64,000 nucleotides of DNA, from NCBI GenBank assembly GCA_900544685.1, contig UQWA01000006.1:45184-109183 (forward strand). Direction: 5' to 3'. The notes under the pieces are model-generated. The model was not told the DNA's origin. It was given only the letters and a program-made list of their open reading frames with translations, and did no database searches. The position numbers were made by a program, and so were the translations under genes. This DNA is from an uncultured Lachnospiraceae bacterium. Its GTDB lineage: Bacteria; Bacillota; Clostridia; Lachnospirales; Lachnospiraceae. Positions 18,169-26,565 of this stretch are shown in pieces (position 1 is the first letter of the stretch; each line of letters starts with the position of its first letter).

Positions 18169-19659
18169 ATGGAAGTATTATATAGAAGTACAAGAAGCCC
18201 GGAGGGAACAGTGACCGCATCACAGGCAATTTTAAAAGGTCTGGCAGAAGATGGAGGTTTATTTGTACCACTGCAGATTCCTGCACTGGATGTGACAATG
18301 GATCAGCTCGCAGGCATGAGCTATCAGGAGACAGCCTTTGAAGTAATGAAGTTGTTTTTTACAGATTTTACAGAAGAAGAACTGAAAAACTGTATTGCAA
18401 AAGCTTACGATGATAAGTTTGATACGAAGGAGATTGCACCTCTGAAGAAGGAAGACGGCGTCTTTTATCTGGAACTGTTTCATGGTGCGACCATTGCGTT
18501 TAAAGATATGGCACTTTCGATTCTGCCACACCTTCTTACTACTTCAGCAAAAAAGAATCATGTGGAAAATGAGATCGTAATTCTGACTGCCACATCAGGG
18601 GATACAGGTAAGGCAGCCCTGGCAGGATTCGCAGATGTTCCGGGAACCAGAATCATTGTATTTTACCCGAAGAATGGTGTCAGCCCAATTCAGGAAAAAC
18701 AGATGGTGACGCAGAAGGGAAAGAATACCTATGTAGTAGGCATTAAGGGCAACTTTGATGATGCACAGACAGGCGTAAAGAAGATGTTTGGAGATAAAGA
18801 ACTTGCAGCAGAGATGAATCAGGCAGGTTTCCAGTTTTCATCGGCCAATTCCATCAATATTGGACGTTTGGTTCCACAGGTAGTCTACTATGTATATGCC
18901 TATGCAAAGCTTCGTGCAGCAGGGGAACTGGCAGAGAATGAACCAATGAATGTAGTGGTTCCTACCGGTAATTTTGGAAATATTCTGGCAGCATATTATG
19001 CAAAGAACATGGGTGTACCGATTGCCAGACTGATCTGTGCATCCAACGATAATAAGGTACTGTATGATTTCTTCCAGACCGGAGAGTATGACAGAAACAG
19101 AGATTTCATCCTGACGACATCACCTTCCATGGATATTCTGATTTCCAGCAATCTGGAACGTCTGATTTATAAGATCGCAGGAGAAGATGCAGATAAGAAC
19201 AAGACTCTGATGCAGTCACTGACGACAACGGGCAGATATGAGATCACACCGGAGATGAAGGAAAAATTAAAAGATTTCGCAGGTGGATTTGCTACTGAAG
19301 AAGAAGTGGCAAAAGAGATTGCCAGAATGTATGAGACTTGTGGATATGTGATGGATACTCATACAGCCGTTGCTTCCAGCGTATATCATAAGTACAAAGA
19401 GCAGACTGGTGACCATACAAAGACTGTGATTGCTTCTACAGCAAGTCCTTATAAGTTCACTAGAAGCGTGATGGATGCTCTGCACAAAGACAGCATTAAT
19501 ATGGCAGATTTTGAACTGGTTGACGAACTGTCCAGAATATCAGGTGTGAAGGTTCCGGCAGCTATTGAAGAGATCCGTACAGCACCGGTGCTGCATGATA
19601 TGGTAGTAGAGACTGCGGATATGAAGAATGCTGTAAAGAAGATACTTGGGATCAATTAG
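18169..19659 (+). CDS. thrC: Threonine synthase
   Basis: PLP enzyme that converts O-phosphohomoserine to threonine. 496 aa, the long bacterial/fungal type. The N-terminal region starts MEVLYRSTRSPEGTV. The Schiff-base Lys lies in HGATIAFKDMAL, and the phosphate-binding loop includes TATSGDTGKAAL and PTGNFGNILA. The long open frame extends to 18037, but the mapped promoter places the mRNA start near 18098 and GGAACGGTGAG leads to ATG 18169. The next gene starts 12 bp after the stop, yet it encodes an unrelated membrane protein. Confidence 0.95.
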   Translation: MEVLYRSTRSPEGTVTASQAILKGLAEDGGLFVPLQIPALDVTMDQLAGMSYQETAFEVMKLFFTDFTEEELKNCIAKAYDDKFDTKEIAPLKKEDGVFYLELFHGATIAFKDMALSILPHLLTTSAKKNHVENEIVILTATSGDTGKAALAGFADVPGTRIIVFYPKNGVSPIQEKQMVTQKGKNTYVVGIKGNFDDAQTGVKKMFGDKELAAEMNQAGFQFSSANSINIGRLVPQVVYYVYAYAKLRAAGELAENEPMNVVVPTGNFGNILAAYYAKNMGVPIARLICASNDNKVLYDFFQTGEYDRNRDFILTTSPSMDILISSNLERLIYKIAGEDADKNKTLMQSLTTTGRYEITPEMKEKLKDFAGGFATEEEVAKEIARMYETCGYVMDTHTAVASSVYHKYKEQTGDHTKTVIASTASPYKFTRSVMDALHKDSINMADFELVDELSRISGVKVPAAIEEIRTAPVLHDMVVETADMKNAVKKILGIN

Positions 19660-19671
19660 GAGGAAGAGAAC

Positions 19672-20043
19672 ATGGATTCAATGTTTTCACTGATGGACCT
19701 GATTATCCTTGGATCGGGTGCATATGTATTATACTGTTATTATCTTTTAAAATTTAAAGGTGAAATTAAAGAAGGTCTGTTACTTCCTAAGGGTACGAAT
19801 GTGAAGAAGTGTACCGATAAGGCTGCATATACAAAAGAAGTAGAGAATAAAATACTGCTGTATGGAATTGCAGTACTGATCTGTGGTGGATTTGGTGTTC
19901 TGGAGACACAGACTGGCTTACTTGGTAAGTGGTATCTGGTAGTGATTGCGGTATTTCTGGCAGTGACATTCTGGTTTGCAATGGTTGTGAAAAAGTCAGG
20001 TGAAAAGTACTGGCCGCAGACAACGAAAAAGGTGAAAAAATGA
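19672..20043 (+). CDS. Small membrane protein of unknown function
   Basis: 123 aa with three hydrophobic stretches (about residues 8-26, 62-80 and 87-107) and a basic C-terminal tail rich in Lys (VKKSGEKYWPQ then Lys pairs). I do not recognise a family. It lies 12 bp after thrC (SD AGGAGG) and overlaps the next gene by 4 bp (ATGA), so it is translationally coupled to the pyruvyltransferase-like protein. Confidence 0.75.
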   Translation: MDSMFSLMDLIILGSGAYVLYCYYLLKFKGEIKEGLLLPKGTNVKKCTDKAAYTKEVENKILLYGIAVLICGGFGVLETQTGLLGKWYLVVIAVFLAVTFWFAMVVKKSGEKYWPQTTKKVKK

Positions 20044-21425
20044 GCAGAATACTCATGAGGTCTGCCATGGATCCTTTAAAAGTAATCAGCCATGCGGAGG
20101 CAATCACACAGGATGTGATGAATGAAAATACCGGGAATATGTTGTTTGTGCATGGTCTGACAAGGGCTTTGCTGCTAGATGATACTGTGCTTCATGTGAC
20201 GAAGACCAACAAGAATTTTTCAAGGGCAGATGTGGATCGGATTAATGAAGAGTATGACTGTTTGCTGATACCGCTTGCCAATGCTTTTCGTCCGAATTTT
20301 CAGGATGAACTGGATATGATGACCAGACTCATCAAAAAGTTAAAAATTCCCTGTATCGTAATCGGTGTAGGTGTGCAGGCTAAGGTGGACGAAAGTGTCA
20401 ACAAGAAGTTTGATTTTGATGATGCTTCCACCAGATTTATCAAGGCAGTTCTGGAAAAGTCTGCCATGATAGGTGTACGCGGTGAGATCACGGCACAGTA
20501 TATGAAGAAGCTGGGGTTTGCCGAAGAAAAGGATTTCACAGTAATCGGGTGCCCATCCATGTATCTGCATGGTGATACCGTTCCTTTGAAGGAGATTGGG
20601 GAACTGACCCCACAGTCGAAAGTCAGTGTGAACCGGAAGATTAACATGCCGGCAAAGCTGCATCAGTTTATCTATGATTCCAGTCAGAGATTTACAGATG
20701 CCATGTTTGTTCCACAGGGGATCGATGATCTTCTTCTTCTGTATGCGGGCAAATTCATTGACAGGAGCAAATATCCGAAGATTCCAGATAATTATCCGTG
20801 GAAGATGGATCATCCCATTTGCGCACAGGGACATGAGATCGGTTTTAGCAACGTTCCATCCTGGCTGGATTTTCTGAAGACCAGAGATTTTTCTTTTGGA
20901 TCCAGGATACATGGTAATGTGGCGGCAGTGATGGCAGGGGTCCCAGCCTATATTTTCGCACCGGATGCCAGAATACTGGAGCTTGCCCGCTATCATAATA
21001 TTCAGCATATGCCGGCAAAGAATATTACAGATGAGACGGATATTTTCAAGGTATACGAGGCAGCAGATTTTACCAGTGTACAAAAGGGGCATAAAGAGAG
21101 ATTCTATCATTATCTGGACTTTTTGGAAACCAATGGTCTGCAGCATGTATTTGGAACAGAACGGACAGACTGCAGAACCAGATTTGATGAACTGATAGAA
21201 TCCAGAAGTTATCCGCAGGGAATTACAGCACTGAACCTGCAGGATGTGCAGGAACAGTCTGACAGACTGTATGCATATTACCAGTACGTGGGAGAAAAAT
21301 ACGGATCTCTCCATAATCTGGAGCGTTATGCCAAGATAGAAAAAGCACTGTTTTCAGTCTTGAATAAGACCCCGAAGGGGCTGAAAAAGACAATCAAAAG
21401 TTCCATAAAAAGAATTACAGATTAA
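20040..21425 (+). CDS. Polysaccharide pyruvyl transferase family protein
   Basis: 461 aa. The fold of the WcaK/AmsJ/CsaB family is suggested by IGVGVQAKVD, then MIGVRGEITAQYMKKLG and VIGCPSMYL, and the acceptor-side motif FGSRIHGNVAAVMAGVPAYIF, which is diagnostic. Family members attach ketal-pyruvate to cell-wall or capsular sugars. It starts inside the stop of the preceding small membrane gene. There are no glycosyltransferases nearby, so the acceptor glycan is unknown. The final third (about 340-461) is a lineage-specific tail rich in aromatic and basic residues. Confidence 0.82.
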   Translation: MSRILMRSAMDPLKVISHAEAITQDVMNENTGNMLFVHGLTRALLLDDTVLHVTKTNKNFSRADVDRINEEYDCLLIPLANAFRPNFQDELDMMTRLIKKLKIPCIVIGVGVQAKVDESVNKKFDFDDASTRFIKAVLEKSAMIGVRGEITAQYMKKLGFAEEKDFTVIGCPSMYLHGDTVPLKEIGELTPQSKVSVNRKINMPAKLHQFIYDSSQRFTDAMFVPQGIDDLLLLYAGKFIDRSKYPKIPDNYPWKMDHPICAQGHEIGFSNVPSWLDFLKTRDFSFGSRIHGNVAAVMAGVPAYIFAPDARILELARYHNIQHMPAKNITDETDIFKVYEAADFTSVQKGHKERFYHYLDFLETNGLQHVFGTERTDCRTRFDELIESRSYPQGITALNLQDVQEQSDRLYAYYQYVGEKYGSLHNLERYAKIEKALFSVLNKTPKGLKKTIKSSIKRITD

Positions 21426-21446
21426 ATGATCAAAGTAGTTTCGGAC

Positions 21447-21475
21447 TTGACTTTTAAGTTACAGAATGCGATAAT
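21447..21475 (+). promoter_or_regulatory. Promoter of 6S RNA
   Basis: TTGACT (21447-21452), 17 bp, GATAAT (21470-21475), with TGC just ahead (extended -10). The start is predicted near 21482. Confidence 0.7.
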
Positions 21476-21481
21476 AATAAA

Positions 21482-21690
21482 AGATGAATCGTAAAGAGAA
21501 GTTGATCATTTGCCTGGGATGTTCGACAACTTCTACTGTTTTGAACCTACATTACTTTAAACGGGATTCTTATATTGCCAATTGGATGTCAGGCCCCCAT
21601 TTGTCAGGGGAAGGCAGAAGAGCGGTTGCGGTTACCCACCTAGCTTCGCTAGGAGTCAAAAGGTAGGAACCGGCATTTTGGGTATTAAAA
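21482..21690 (+). ncRNA. ssrS: 6S RNA
   Basis: Non-coding regulator that mimics an open promoter and binds sigma-A RNA polymerase. The closing stem pairs CCTGGGATG (21513-21521) with CATTTTGGG (21674-21682) through G-U and Watson-Crick pairs. It is the counterpart of the GAGATGTTC / GGCATCTC closing stem of E. coli 6S. The internal segments TTGAACCTACATTAC and AGAGCGGTTGCGG are, from memory, typical of Clostridia 6S. No coding frame of note crosses it. It has its own promoter and terminator. The mature ends are uncertain by roughly 20 nt at the 5' side. Confidence 0.82.
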
Positions 21691-21712
21691 AAGGACCTCA
21701 GGGTCCTTTTTT
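21687..21712 (+). terminator. Terminator of 6S RNA
   Basis: AAAAAAGGACC (21687-21697) pairs with GGTCCTTTTTT (21702-21712) around TCAG. Confidence 0.92.
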
Positions 21713-21763
21713 CATTATAAAATGATCATAATATATAATGAAATAAGAAGGAGACTGGGGAAG

Positions 21764-22813
21764 ATGGGAATGAAAGTGAGTGATTTTGGCAGACTGTCAG
21801 ACGGCAGAGAGGCAAAGCTGGTGACCATTGCTAACAAGAATGGTATGTCAATTGAAGTAACCAATTATGGTGCGACACTGGTAGGGGCAGTAGTGCCGGA
21901 TAAGAATGGCAGACATGATGATGTAATCCTTGGTTATGCAGATGTAACTGATTATGCGAAGAATGGTGGATTTCTTGGAGCCTGCATAGGACGGAGCGGC
22001 AATCGTATCGGTGGAGCAGCTTTTGAGATCAACGGTGTGACTTATCATCTGGATCAGAATGAGAATAAGAATAATCTTCATAGTGGAAATAACGGATACG
22101 ATTCTCAGATATGGGATATGAAGACGGATGAAGCAGCATCTTCTGTGACATTTTCCAGACTGAGTCCGGATATGGAACAGGGATATCCTGGTAATTTTGA
22201 AGTGTCTGTTACCTATACACTGACAGATGACAATGAGATTAAGATTCATTATGAGGGCAAGTCAGACAAAGATACCATTGCCAATATGACCAATCATTCC
22301 TATTTTAATCTGGAAGGACATGATAACGGAAGTATTCTGGATCATACATTGCAGCTGGATGCAGCTGGTTTCACAGAGATTGATGCAGAAGCGATCCCTA
22401 CCGGTGTAATCGGATCCGTAGAGGGAACACCGTTTGATTTCCGCACAGCAAAGCGTATCGGACAGGATATTGAGAAAGATAATGAGCAGCTGAAGATGGG
22501 TGGCGGCTATGACCATAACTTTGCGTTAAAACCGGACGGAACTGTGAAAAAGATAGCAGAGGTAAAAGCTCCGGTTAGTGGAAGAAAGATGGAAGTATTT
22601 ACAGACTGTGTGGGTGTACAGTTCTACACAGGTAATTTCATTGAGAATTCCTGGATTGGTAAGGATGGCAAGGCATATCAGAAACGTGGTGGTCTGTGTC
22701 TGGAGACCCAGTTCTTCCCGGATGCGATTCATCATGAGAATTTTGCATCTCCGATACTGAAGGCAGGAGATACTTATTCTACTACAACCATTTATAAATT
22801 CAGTGCAGAATAA
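21764..22813 (+). CDS. galM: Aldose 1-epimerase
   Basis: Interconverts alpha and beta anomers of galactose or glucose. 349 aa, normal length. Motifs: NYGATLVGAVVPD, GRSGNRIGGA, NNLHSGNNGYD, NMTNHSYFNLEG (catalytic His), and LETQFFPDAIHHENF at the C-terminus (catalytic Glu). The frame extends upstream to 21722, but the first Met with a fitting AAGGAG is at 21764. It stands alone between the 6S terminator and its own terminator, without gal operon neighbours. Confidence 0.92.
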   Translation: MGMKVSDFGRLSDGREAKLVTIANKNGMSIEVTNYGATLVGAVVPDKNGRHDDVILGYADVTDYAKNGGFLGACIGRSGNRIGGAAFEINGVTYHLDQNENKNNLHSGNNGYDSQIWDMKTDEAASSVTFSRLSPDMEQGYPGNFEVSVTYTLTDDNEIKIHYEGKSDKDTIANMTNHSYFNLEGHDNGSILDHTLQLDAAGFTEIDAEAIPTGVIGSVEGTPFDFRTAKRIGQDIEKDNEQLKMGGGYDHNFALKPDGTVKKIAEVKAPVSGRKMEVFTDCVGVQFYTGNFIENSWIGKDGKAYQKRGGLCLETQFFPDAIHHENFASPILKAGDTYSTTTIYKFSAE

Positions 22814-22849
22814 GCAGCAATCATAAAACTGAAAAAGAAACATAGGATA

Positions 22850-22887
22850 AAAGAAACGGATACAGATAGTATGCCGTTTCTTTTTTT
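22850..22887 (+). terminator. Terminator of galM
   Basis: AAAGAAACGG (22850-22859) pairs with CCGTTTCTTT (22874-22883), followed by T residues. Confidence 0.88.
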
Positions 22888-22905
22888 CTGGGAGAAAACA
22901 GGAAT

Positions 22906-24258
22906 ATGAAGAAAATTATCATACTGTGTGGACTGCTGCTCCTGACATTTTTCTGGGGAATACTGGAATTGAAGTGTGGGAGCCATACAGAGAATTGGAA
23001 GAAGCTTATGACTGCGTTACAGCAGGAAAATATGAAACAGACGGGAACTGGGATACAGGAGGACACAGAAACACAGAAGGAAAATGTGGTACAGACAGTG
23101 TTAGGAGCAGACCAAGAGATCCGTGTCCTCTTAAAAAGTGGTGGATATGCATCGGAATACCATACGGATATCTGCCTTACCAGTGACGGAGATTATAAGA
23201 TCCGAACTGAGGAAAATAGCAGCCTGTACAGAGCCGGGGAGAAGATTCAAATTACACCCCAGAGTGACCTCTTTGCAAAAAAAGATGTTCTGCAGGTGTT
23301 TTCTGATGATGGTATGTTTTATTTCCCGGAACTGGAGCGGGCGGAAGAGGATATCGGATATGAAGGAAGTCTGGAGATACGAAAGACGGATCAAGGACTG
23401 CTTATTGTGAATATATTGCCAATGGAAAGATATCTCTGTGGAGTATTGCCAAGTGAGATGTCAGAATCTTTTCCGTTGGAAGCATTAAAAGCTCAGGCAG
23501 TCTGTGCACGGACCTATGCCATACAGCAGCAGGAAAATGGGCGGGCAAAAGAGTACGGGGCGGATCTGGATGACAGTACATCTTATCAGGTCTATAACAA
23601 TCGGCGTCATGGGACGAAGACTGATCGGGCAGTAAAAGAGACAACAGGGTTGGTAATGATGCAGGATGGGCTGCTTGCCGATGCCCGTTATTATTCTACA
23701 TCCTGTGGACTGGATCTTCACATGGATTTGTCAGAAGACAGTGTGTTTGCAGCATTTCTACAGGAAGATAAGATGCGTTCTGTGGAGGCAGAAGAGCCCA
23801 TGTATCGCTGGAAAACCAGTATCCGACTTGCAGATTTGCAGGAGAAAACAGAATGGAAAAAGATAACGAGCCTGGAAATTACAGAAAGAGATGGCAGAGG
23901 TATGGCAGTCTGTCTGGAAGTGACCGGACAAAAAAATACAGGAGAAGAAAGTGTGTGTGAAAAAATAGAAGGAGAATATCAGATCCGCCAGTTTCTGGCA
24001 ATGGCGGATCCTGTGATTACCCTGCAGGATGAAAGCACCCGGGAAGGATGGAAGCTTTTGCCAAGTGCTTTTATTCTGCTGAATCCGGTAATAGAAGAGG
24101 AAAATATTACCGGATATGAGATATTGGGAGGCGGATATGGACACGGAGAAGGTTTAAGTCAGAACGGGGCGAAACATATGGCTGAGCAGGGCGAAAACTG
24201 TGAAGAGATTCTGAAAAACTATTATGGAGCAATCGAGATTGTCAGATATAGCTCATGA
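22906..24258 (+). CDS. SpoIID/LytB-domain protein
   Basis: 450 aa with an N-terminal membrane anchor (about residues 3-20). The SpoIID signature sits at about 165-210: LPMERYLCGVLPSEMSESFP then LEALKAQAVCARTYA. The final GGGYGHGEGLSQNGA (about 406-420) is the second conserved block. SpoIID is a lytic transglycosylase that helps engulfment during sporulation, and the LytB relatives modify autolysins. The protein is longer than B. subtilis SpoIID (343 aa), with an extra insert at about 300-380, so a vegetative paralogue is possible. Its last 17 bp overlap the convergent yitT-like gene. Confidence 0.85.
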   Translation: MKKIIILCGLLLLTFFWGILELKCGSHTENWKKLMTALQQENMKQTGTGIQEDTETQKENVVQTVLGADQEIRVLLKSGGYASEYHTDICLTSDGDYKIRTEENSSLYRAGEKIQITPQSDLFAKKDVLQVFSDDGMFYFPELERAEEDIGYEGSLEIRKTDQGLLIVNILPMERYLCGVLPSEMSESFPLEALKAQAVCARTYAIQQQENGRAKEYGADLDDSTSYQVYNNRRHGTKTDRAVKETTGLVMMQDGLLADARYYSTSCGLDLHMDLSEDSVFAAFLQEDKMRSVEAEEPMYRWKTSIRLADLQEKTEWKKITSLEITERDGRGMAVCLEVTGQKNTGEESVCEKIEGEYQIRQFLAMADPVITLQDESTREGWKLLPSAFILLNPVIEEENITGYEILGGGYGHGEGLSQNGAKHMAEQGENCEEILKNYYGAIEIVRYSS

Positions 24259-25117
24259 ATCCCTTCCCTACGATTTCGCTACTCTTTGTGATAGCCGTAA
24301 AGGCGGTAGGTTCCGTGCGGTGTATAAAACGCTGAAGAAGAATAGCCTGCTTTACATCAACAACAGCAAGGATCACGGTACGGTTTTGATGAGAGTAGGC
24401 ACCGACAGCTTGGTAAACAGTGGCACTGTGATTCAGATCCTGCGTGATAAAATCACAGATTGGCTGCGGATTGCTGGATACAATGGTAAAAAATTTGTTC
24501 AGTTTCATGCGTTCAATGGCCTTGTCAATCAATAGAGTTTTTGCCATCAGTCCCAGAATGGAACACAGACCGGTGATGGTATCAAAAACCAGAAAAGAGA
24601 TAATCACAACGATCAGGTCTGTAAACAGTAAAGCAGTAGAAATATTCATAGTAGAATATTTTTTGATAATCATGGCAATGATGTCCGTACCTCCGCCGGA
24701 AGCGTTTTCAAAAAACAGAAGAGCAGCTGCGATGGCCGGGAGGATAATAGCGAAGCAAAGCTCCAGCATAATCTCATCAGTCAGCGGATGAGATATTGGA
24801 AATGCTTTTTCAAAAATATTCAGTAATATAGAAGAAAGCACTGTTACATAGGCTGTTTTGATGCCAAAATTGCGGCCGAGTACAGCGAATCCAATCAGTA
24901 GCAGAAGCAGATTGATAAACAGGTTCATCTGTGCCGCAGTAAATGGAAGAAAACGGCAGATAACAACAGCCATACCGGATACACCGCCGAAAGAAAAATT
25001 GTTGGGGAACTTAAATACATAGATTCCAATGTCCATAATGAGAACTGCCGCAGTGATAATGACATATTCTTTGAAAATCTGTGATGCAGGTAAAGCTGCC
25101 TGATCTTTTGTATTCAT
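24242..25117 (-). CDS. YitT-family membrane protein (DUF161/DUF2179)
   Basis: 291 aa, about five to six transmembrane helices in the first 190 residues (e.g. ILNIFEKAF, AAALLFFENASGGGTDIIAM), then a cytosolic DUF2179-like domain (about 205-285: MKLNKFFTIVSSN, TEPTAFTAI). GGVSGMAVVICRF and SGGGTDIIA are family hallmarks. Start at the second Met (25117): AAGGAG at 25125-25130 is one base from the first Met but spaced properly for the second. Function of the family is unknown. Its promoter diverges from that of the brkB-like gene around a palindrome. Confidence 0.88.
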   Translation of the reverse strand: MNTKDQAALPASQIFKEYVIITAAVLIMDIGIYVFKFPNNFSFGGVSGMAVVICRFLPFTAAQMNLFINLLLLLIGFAVLGRNFGIKTAYVTVLSSILLNIFEKAFPISHPLTDEIMLELCFAIILPAIAAALLFFENASGGGTDIIAMIIKKYSTMNISTALLFTDLIVVIISFLVFDTITGLCSILGLMAKTLLIDKAIERMKLNKFFTIVSSNPQPICDFITQDLNHSATVYQAVGAYSHQNRTVILAVVDVKQAILLQRFIHRTEPTAFTAITKSSEIVGKGFMSYI

Positions 25118-25210
25118 GTACATACTCCTTTATAAATGATAAATATCGTTTTTTGCTCCCGGTAACTGTAAAGATGATGAACAGCTGCGAAAACTGATAA
25201 CTATACTATA

Positions 25211-25239
25211 ATATTAGCATAACAAATCTGTACAATCAA
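25211..25239 (-). promoter_or_regulatory. Promoter of the yitT-like gene
   Basis: On the minus strand TTGATT (25239-25234), 17 bp, TAATAT (25216-25211), with TGC ahead of the -10. Confidence 0.65.
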
Positions 25240-25249
25240 TAAAGTAAAG

Positions 25250-25273
25250 TGACACACAGCCATGCATGTGTCA
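25250..25273. promoter_or_regulatory. Palindrome between divergent yitT and brkB promoters
   Basis: TGACACA (25250-25256) and TGTGTCA (25267-25273), perfect 7-bp arms 10 bp apart, abutting the brkB -35 and 10 bp upstream of the yitT -35. Candidate shared operator. Confidence 0.45.
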
Positions 25274-25302
25274 TTGCGAAACAGGGAAAAACATGATAAG
25301 AT
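25274..25302 (+). promoter_or_regulatory. Promoter of the brkB-like gene
   Basis: TTGCGA (25274-25279), 17 bp, TAAGAT (25297-25302), with TGA before the -10. The predicted start at about 25309 supports the downstream start codon. Confidence 0.6.
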
Positions 25303-25341
25303 AAAACGATGAAAAACATTACCGATCTGGAAGAGGAAAGA

Positions 25342-26187
25342 ATGATGAAATTTCAGAGCATCAAAGAAATCGTGATGCGTTTTATGAAAAAAATGAAAAA
25401 AGACCGGGTCAGTGCAGCGGCAGCAGAATCTGCTTTTTTTGTGATAATGGGTTTTGTGCCTTTTTTTATGCTTCTTCTGACGTTGCTTCAGTATACGGAG
25501 CTGTCTCCTGAGATGATGATGTCGATACTGATGGAGGTACTGCCTGCAAGTTTTTATGATCTGATCGCAGAGATTGTAAAAGACCTGTTTACTCAGTCTA
25601 CAGCATTATTGTCTGGAACTGTGATTGCAGCGGTCTGGGCCACCAGTCGCAGTGTTCTGGCCATTACCAATGGATTGAATTCTGTGAGAAACGTAGGAGA
25701 GAACAGGAATTATATCTACATGCGAATGCGTTCTGGGATATATATTGTATTTCTGGTAATTGCGATTTTTATGGCCATGGTCATGCTGTTGTTTGGTAAC
25801 TGGATTCAGGACCGTCTGCTGCGGTATATTCCGGTACTGGGAGAACTGACAGGATTGATTATCAGCTTCAGGGCAGTGGCATCCCTTGGAATCCTGTCAC
25901 TGATATTCTTATCTTTGTATACGGCACTGCCAAACTGTAAGATGTCAGTGATCAGGCAGATACCTGGCGCTGTCTTCACGGCAGCGGCATGGTCAATATT
26001 GTCCTATGGATTTTCTATCTATTTCAGTTATTTTGCAAAAAGTAACAGAGTGAGTATATATGGCAGTCTGACCACGGTGGCCATGATGATGCTGTGGCTG
26101 TATTTCTGCATGTGGCTGCTGTTTTTGGGAGCAGAGGTAAATTGTTATCTGGAATATCCGGATTCTTTTATTGATCAGATGGAATAG
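25342..26187 (+). CDS. YihY/BrkB-family membrane protein
   Basis: 281 aa with six hydrophobic segments (roughly residues 28-50, 85-110, 130-155, 180-200, 210-230, 240-265). Family features: AAAESAFFVIMGFVPFFMLL, SGTVIAAVWATSRSVLAIT, and near the end YGSLTTVAMMMLWLYFCMWL. Despite the old RNase BN label these are integral membrane proteins of unsure role, sometimes linked to lipid or serum resistance. An ATG at 25309 coincides with the predicted transcript start and lacks an SD. GAGGAAAG fits ATG 25342 or 25345. The gene is followed by the pheS leader. Confidence 0.88.
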   Translation: MMKFQSIKEIVMRFMKKMKKDRVSAAAAESAFFVIMGFVPFFMLLLTLLQYTELSPEMMMSILMEVLPASFYDLIAEIVKDLFTQSTALLSGTVIAAVWATSRSVLAITNGLNSVRNVGENRNYIYMRMRSGIYIVFLVIAIFMAMVMLLFGNWIQDRLLRYIPVLGELTGLIISFRAVASLGILSLIFLSLYTALPNCKMSVIRQIPGAVFTAAAWSILSYGFSIYFSYFAKSNRVSIYGSLTTVAMMMLWLYFCMWLLFLGAEVNCYLEYPDSFIDQME

Positions 26188-26221
26188 AGTACTGTTTACT
26201 GTGCGCTCGTACAAAATAGAC

Positions 26222-26251
26222 TTGACAAAAAAGAAGAAACAGGTATAGAAT
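26222..26251 (+). promoter_or_regulatory. Promoter of the pheST T-box leader
   Basis: TTGACA (26222-26227), 18 bp, TAGAAT (26246-26251). Confidence 0.78.
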
Positions 26252-26257
26252 AGTCGA

Positions 26258-26517
26258 AGATATTGGTAAAATGTAAAGGCAATGAAAGTGTTCAGTAGAA
26301 CCTTGTTTTCCGACAGAGAGAGACAGTCATCGGCTGGAAGCTGGCTCAGGTTCAGATAAGGATTCGAATTTCACACCGGAGCTGCATTCCTGAAGTGATT
26401 GATTAGGGAATGACGTATTTTGCACGTTACGCATGCCGAGTGTCTGTCAGATGACAGGAATCAGGGTGGTACCACGGATCATACAGCTTCGTCCCTATTT
26501 GGGATGGAGCTTTTTTT
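26258..26517 (+). promoter_or_regulatory. T-box riboswitch of pheST (tRNA-Phe)
   Basis: T-box core AGGGTGGTACCACGG at 26463-26477, followed by a terminator made of AGCTTCGTCCC and GGGATGGAGCT (26486-26511) with a T run. The region 26370-26372 reads TTC within GAATTTCACACC in stem I, a good Phe specifier candidate. The target pheS fits. It fills the gene-free stretch before pheS. Confidence 0.9.
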
Positions 26518-26565
26518 ATCGTATGGGAGTCCCCCATATGAATTTCAAAAAGAAGGAGAAAAAAG

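Noticed and set aside
21484..21666. 60-aa frame within the 6S RNA region
   Set aside because: No SD, and the sequence has 6S closing-stem pairing and an ncRNA-type promoter and terminator.
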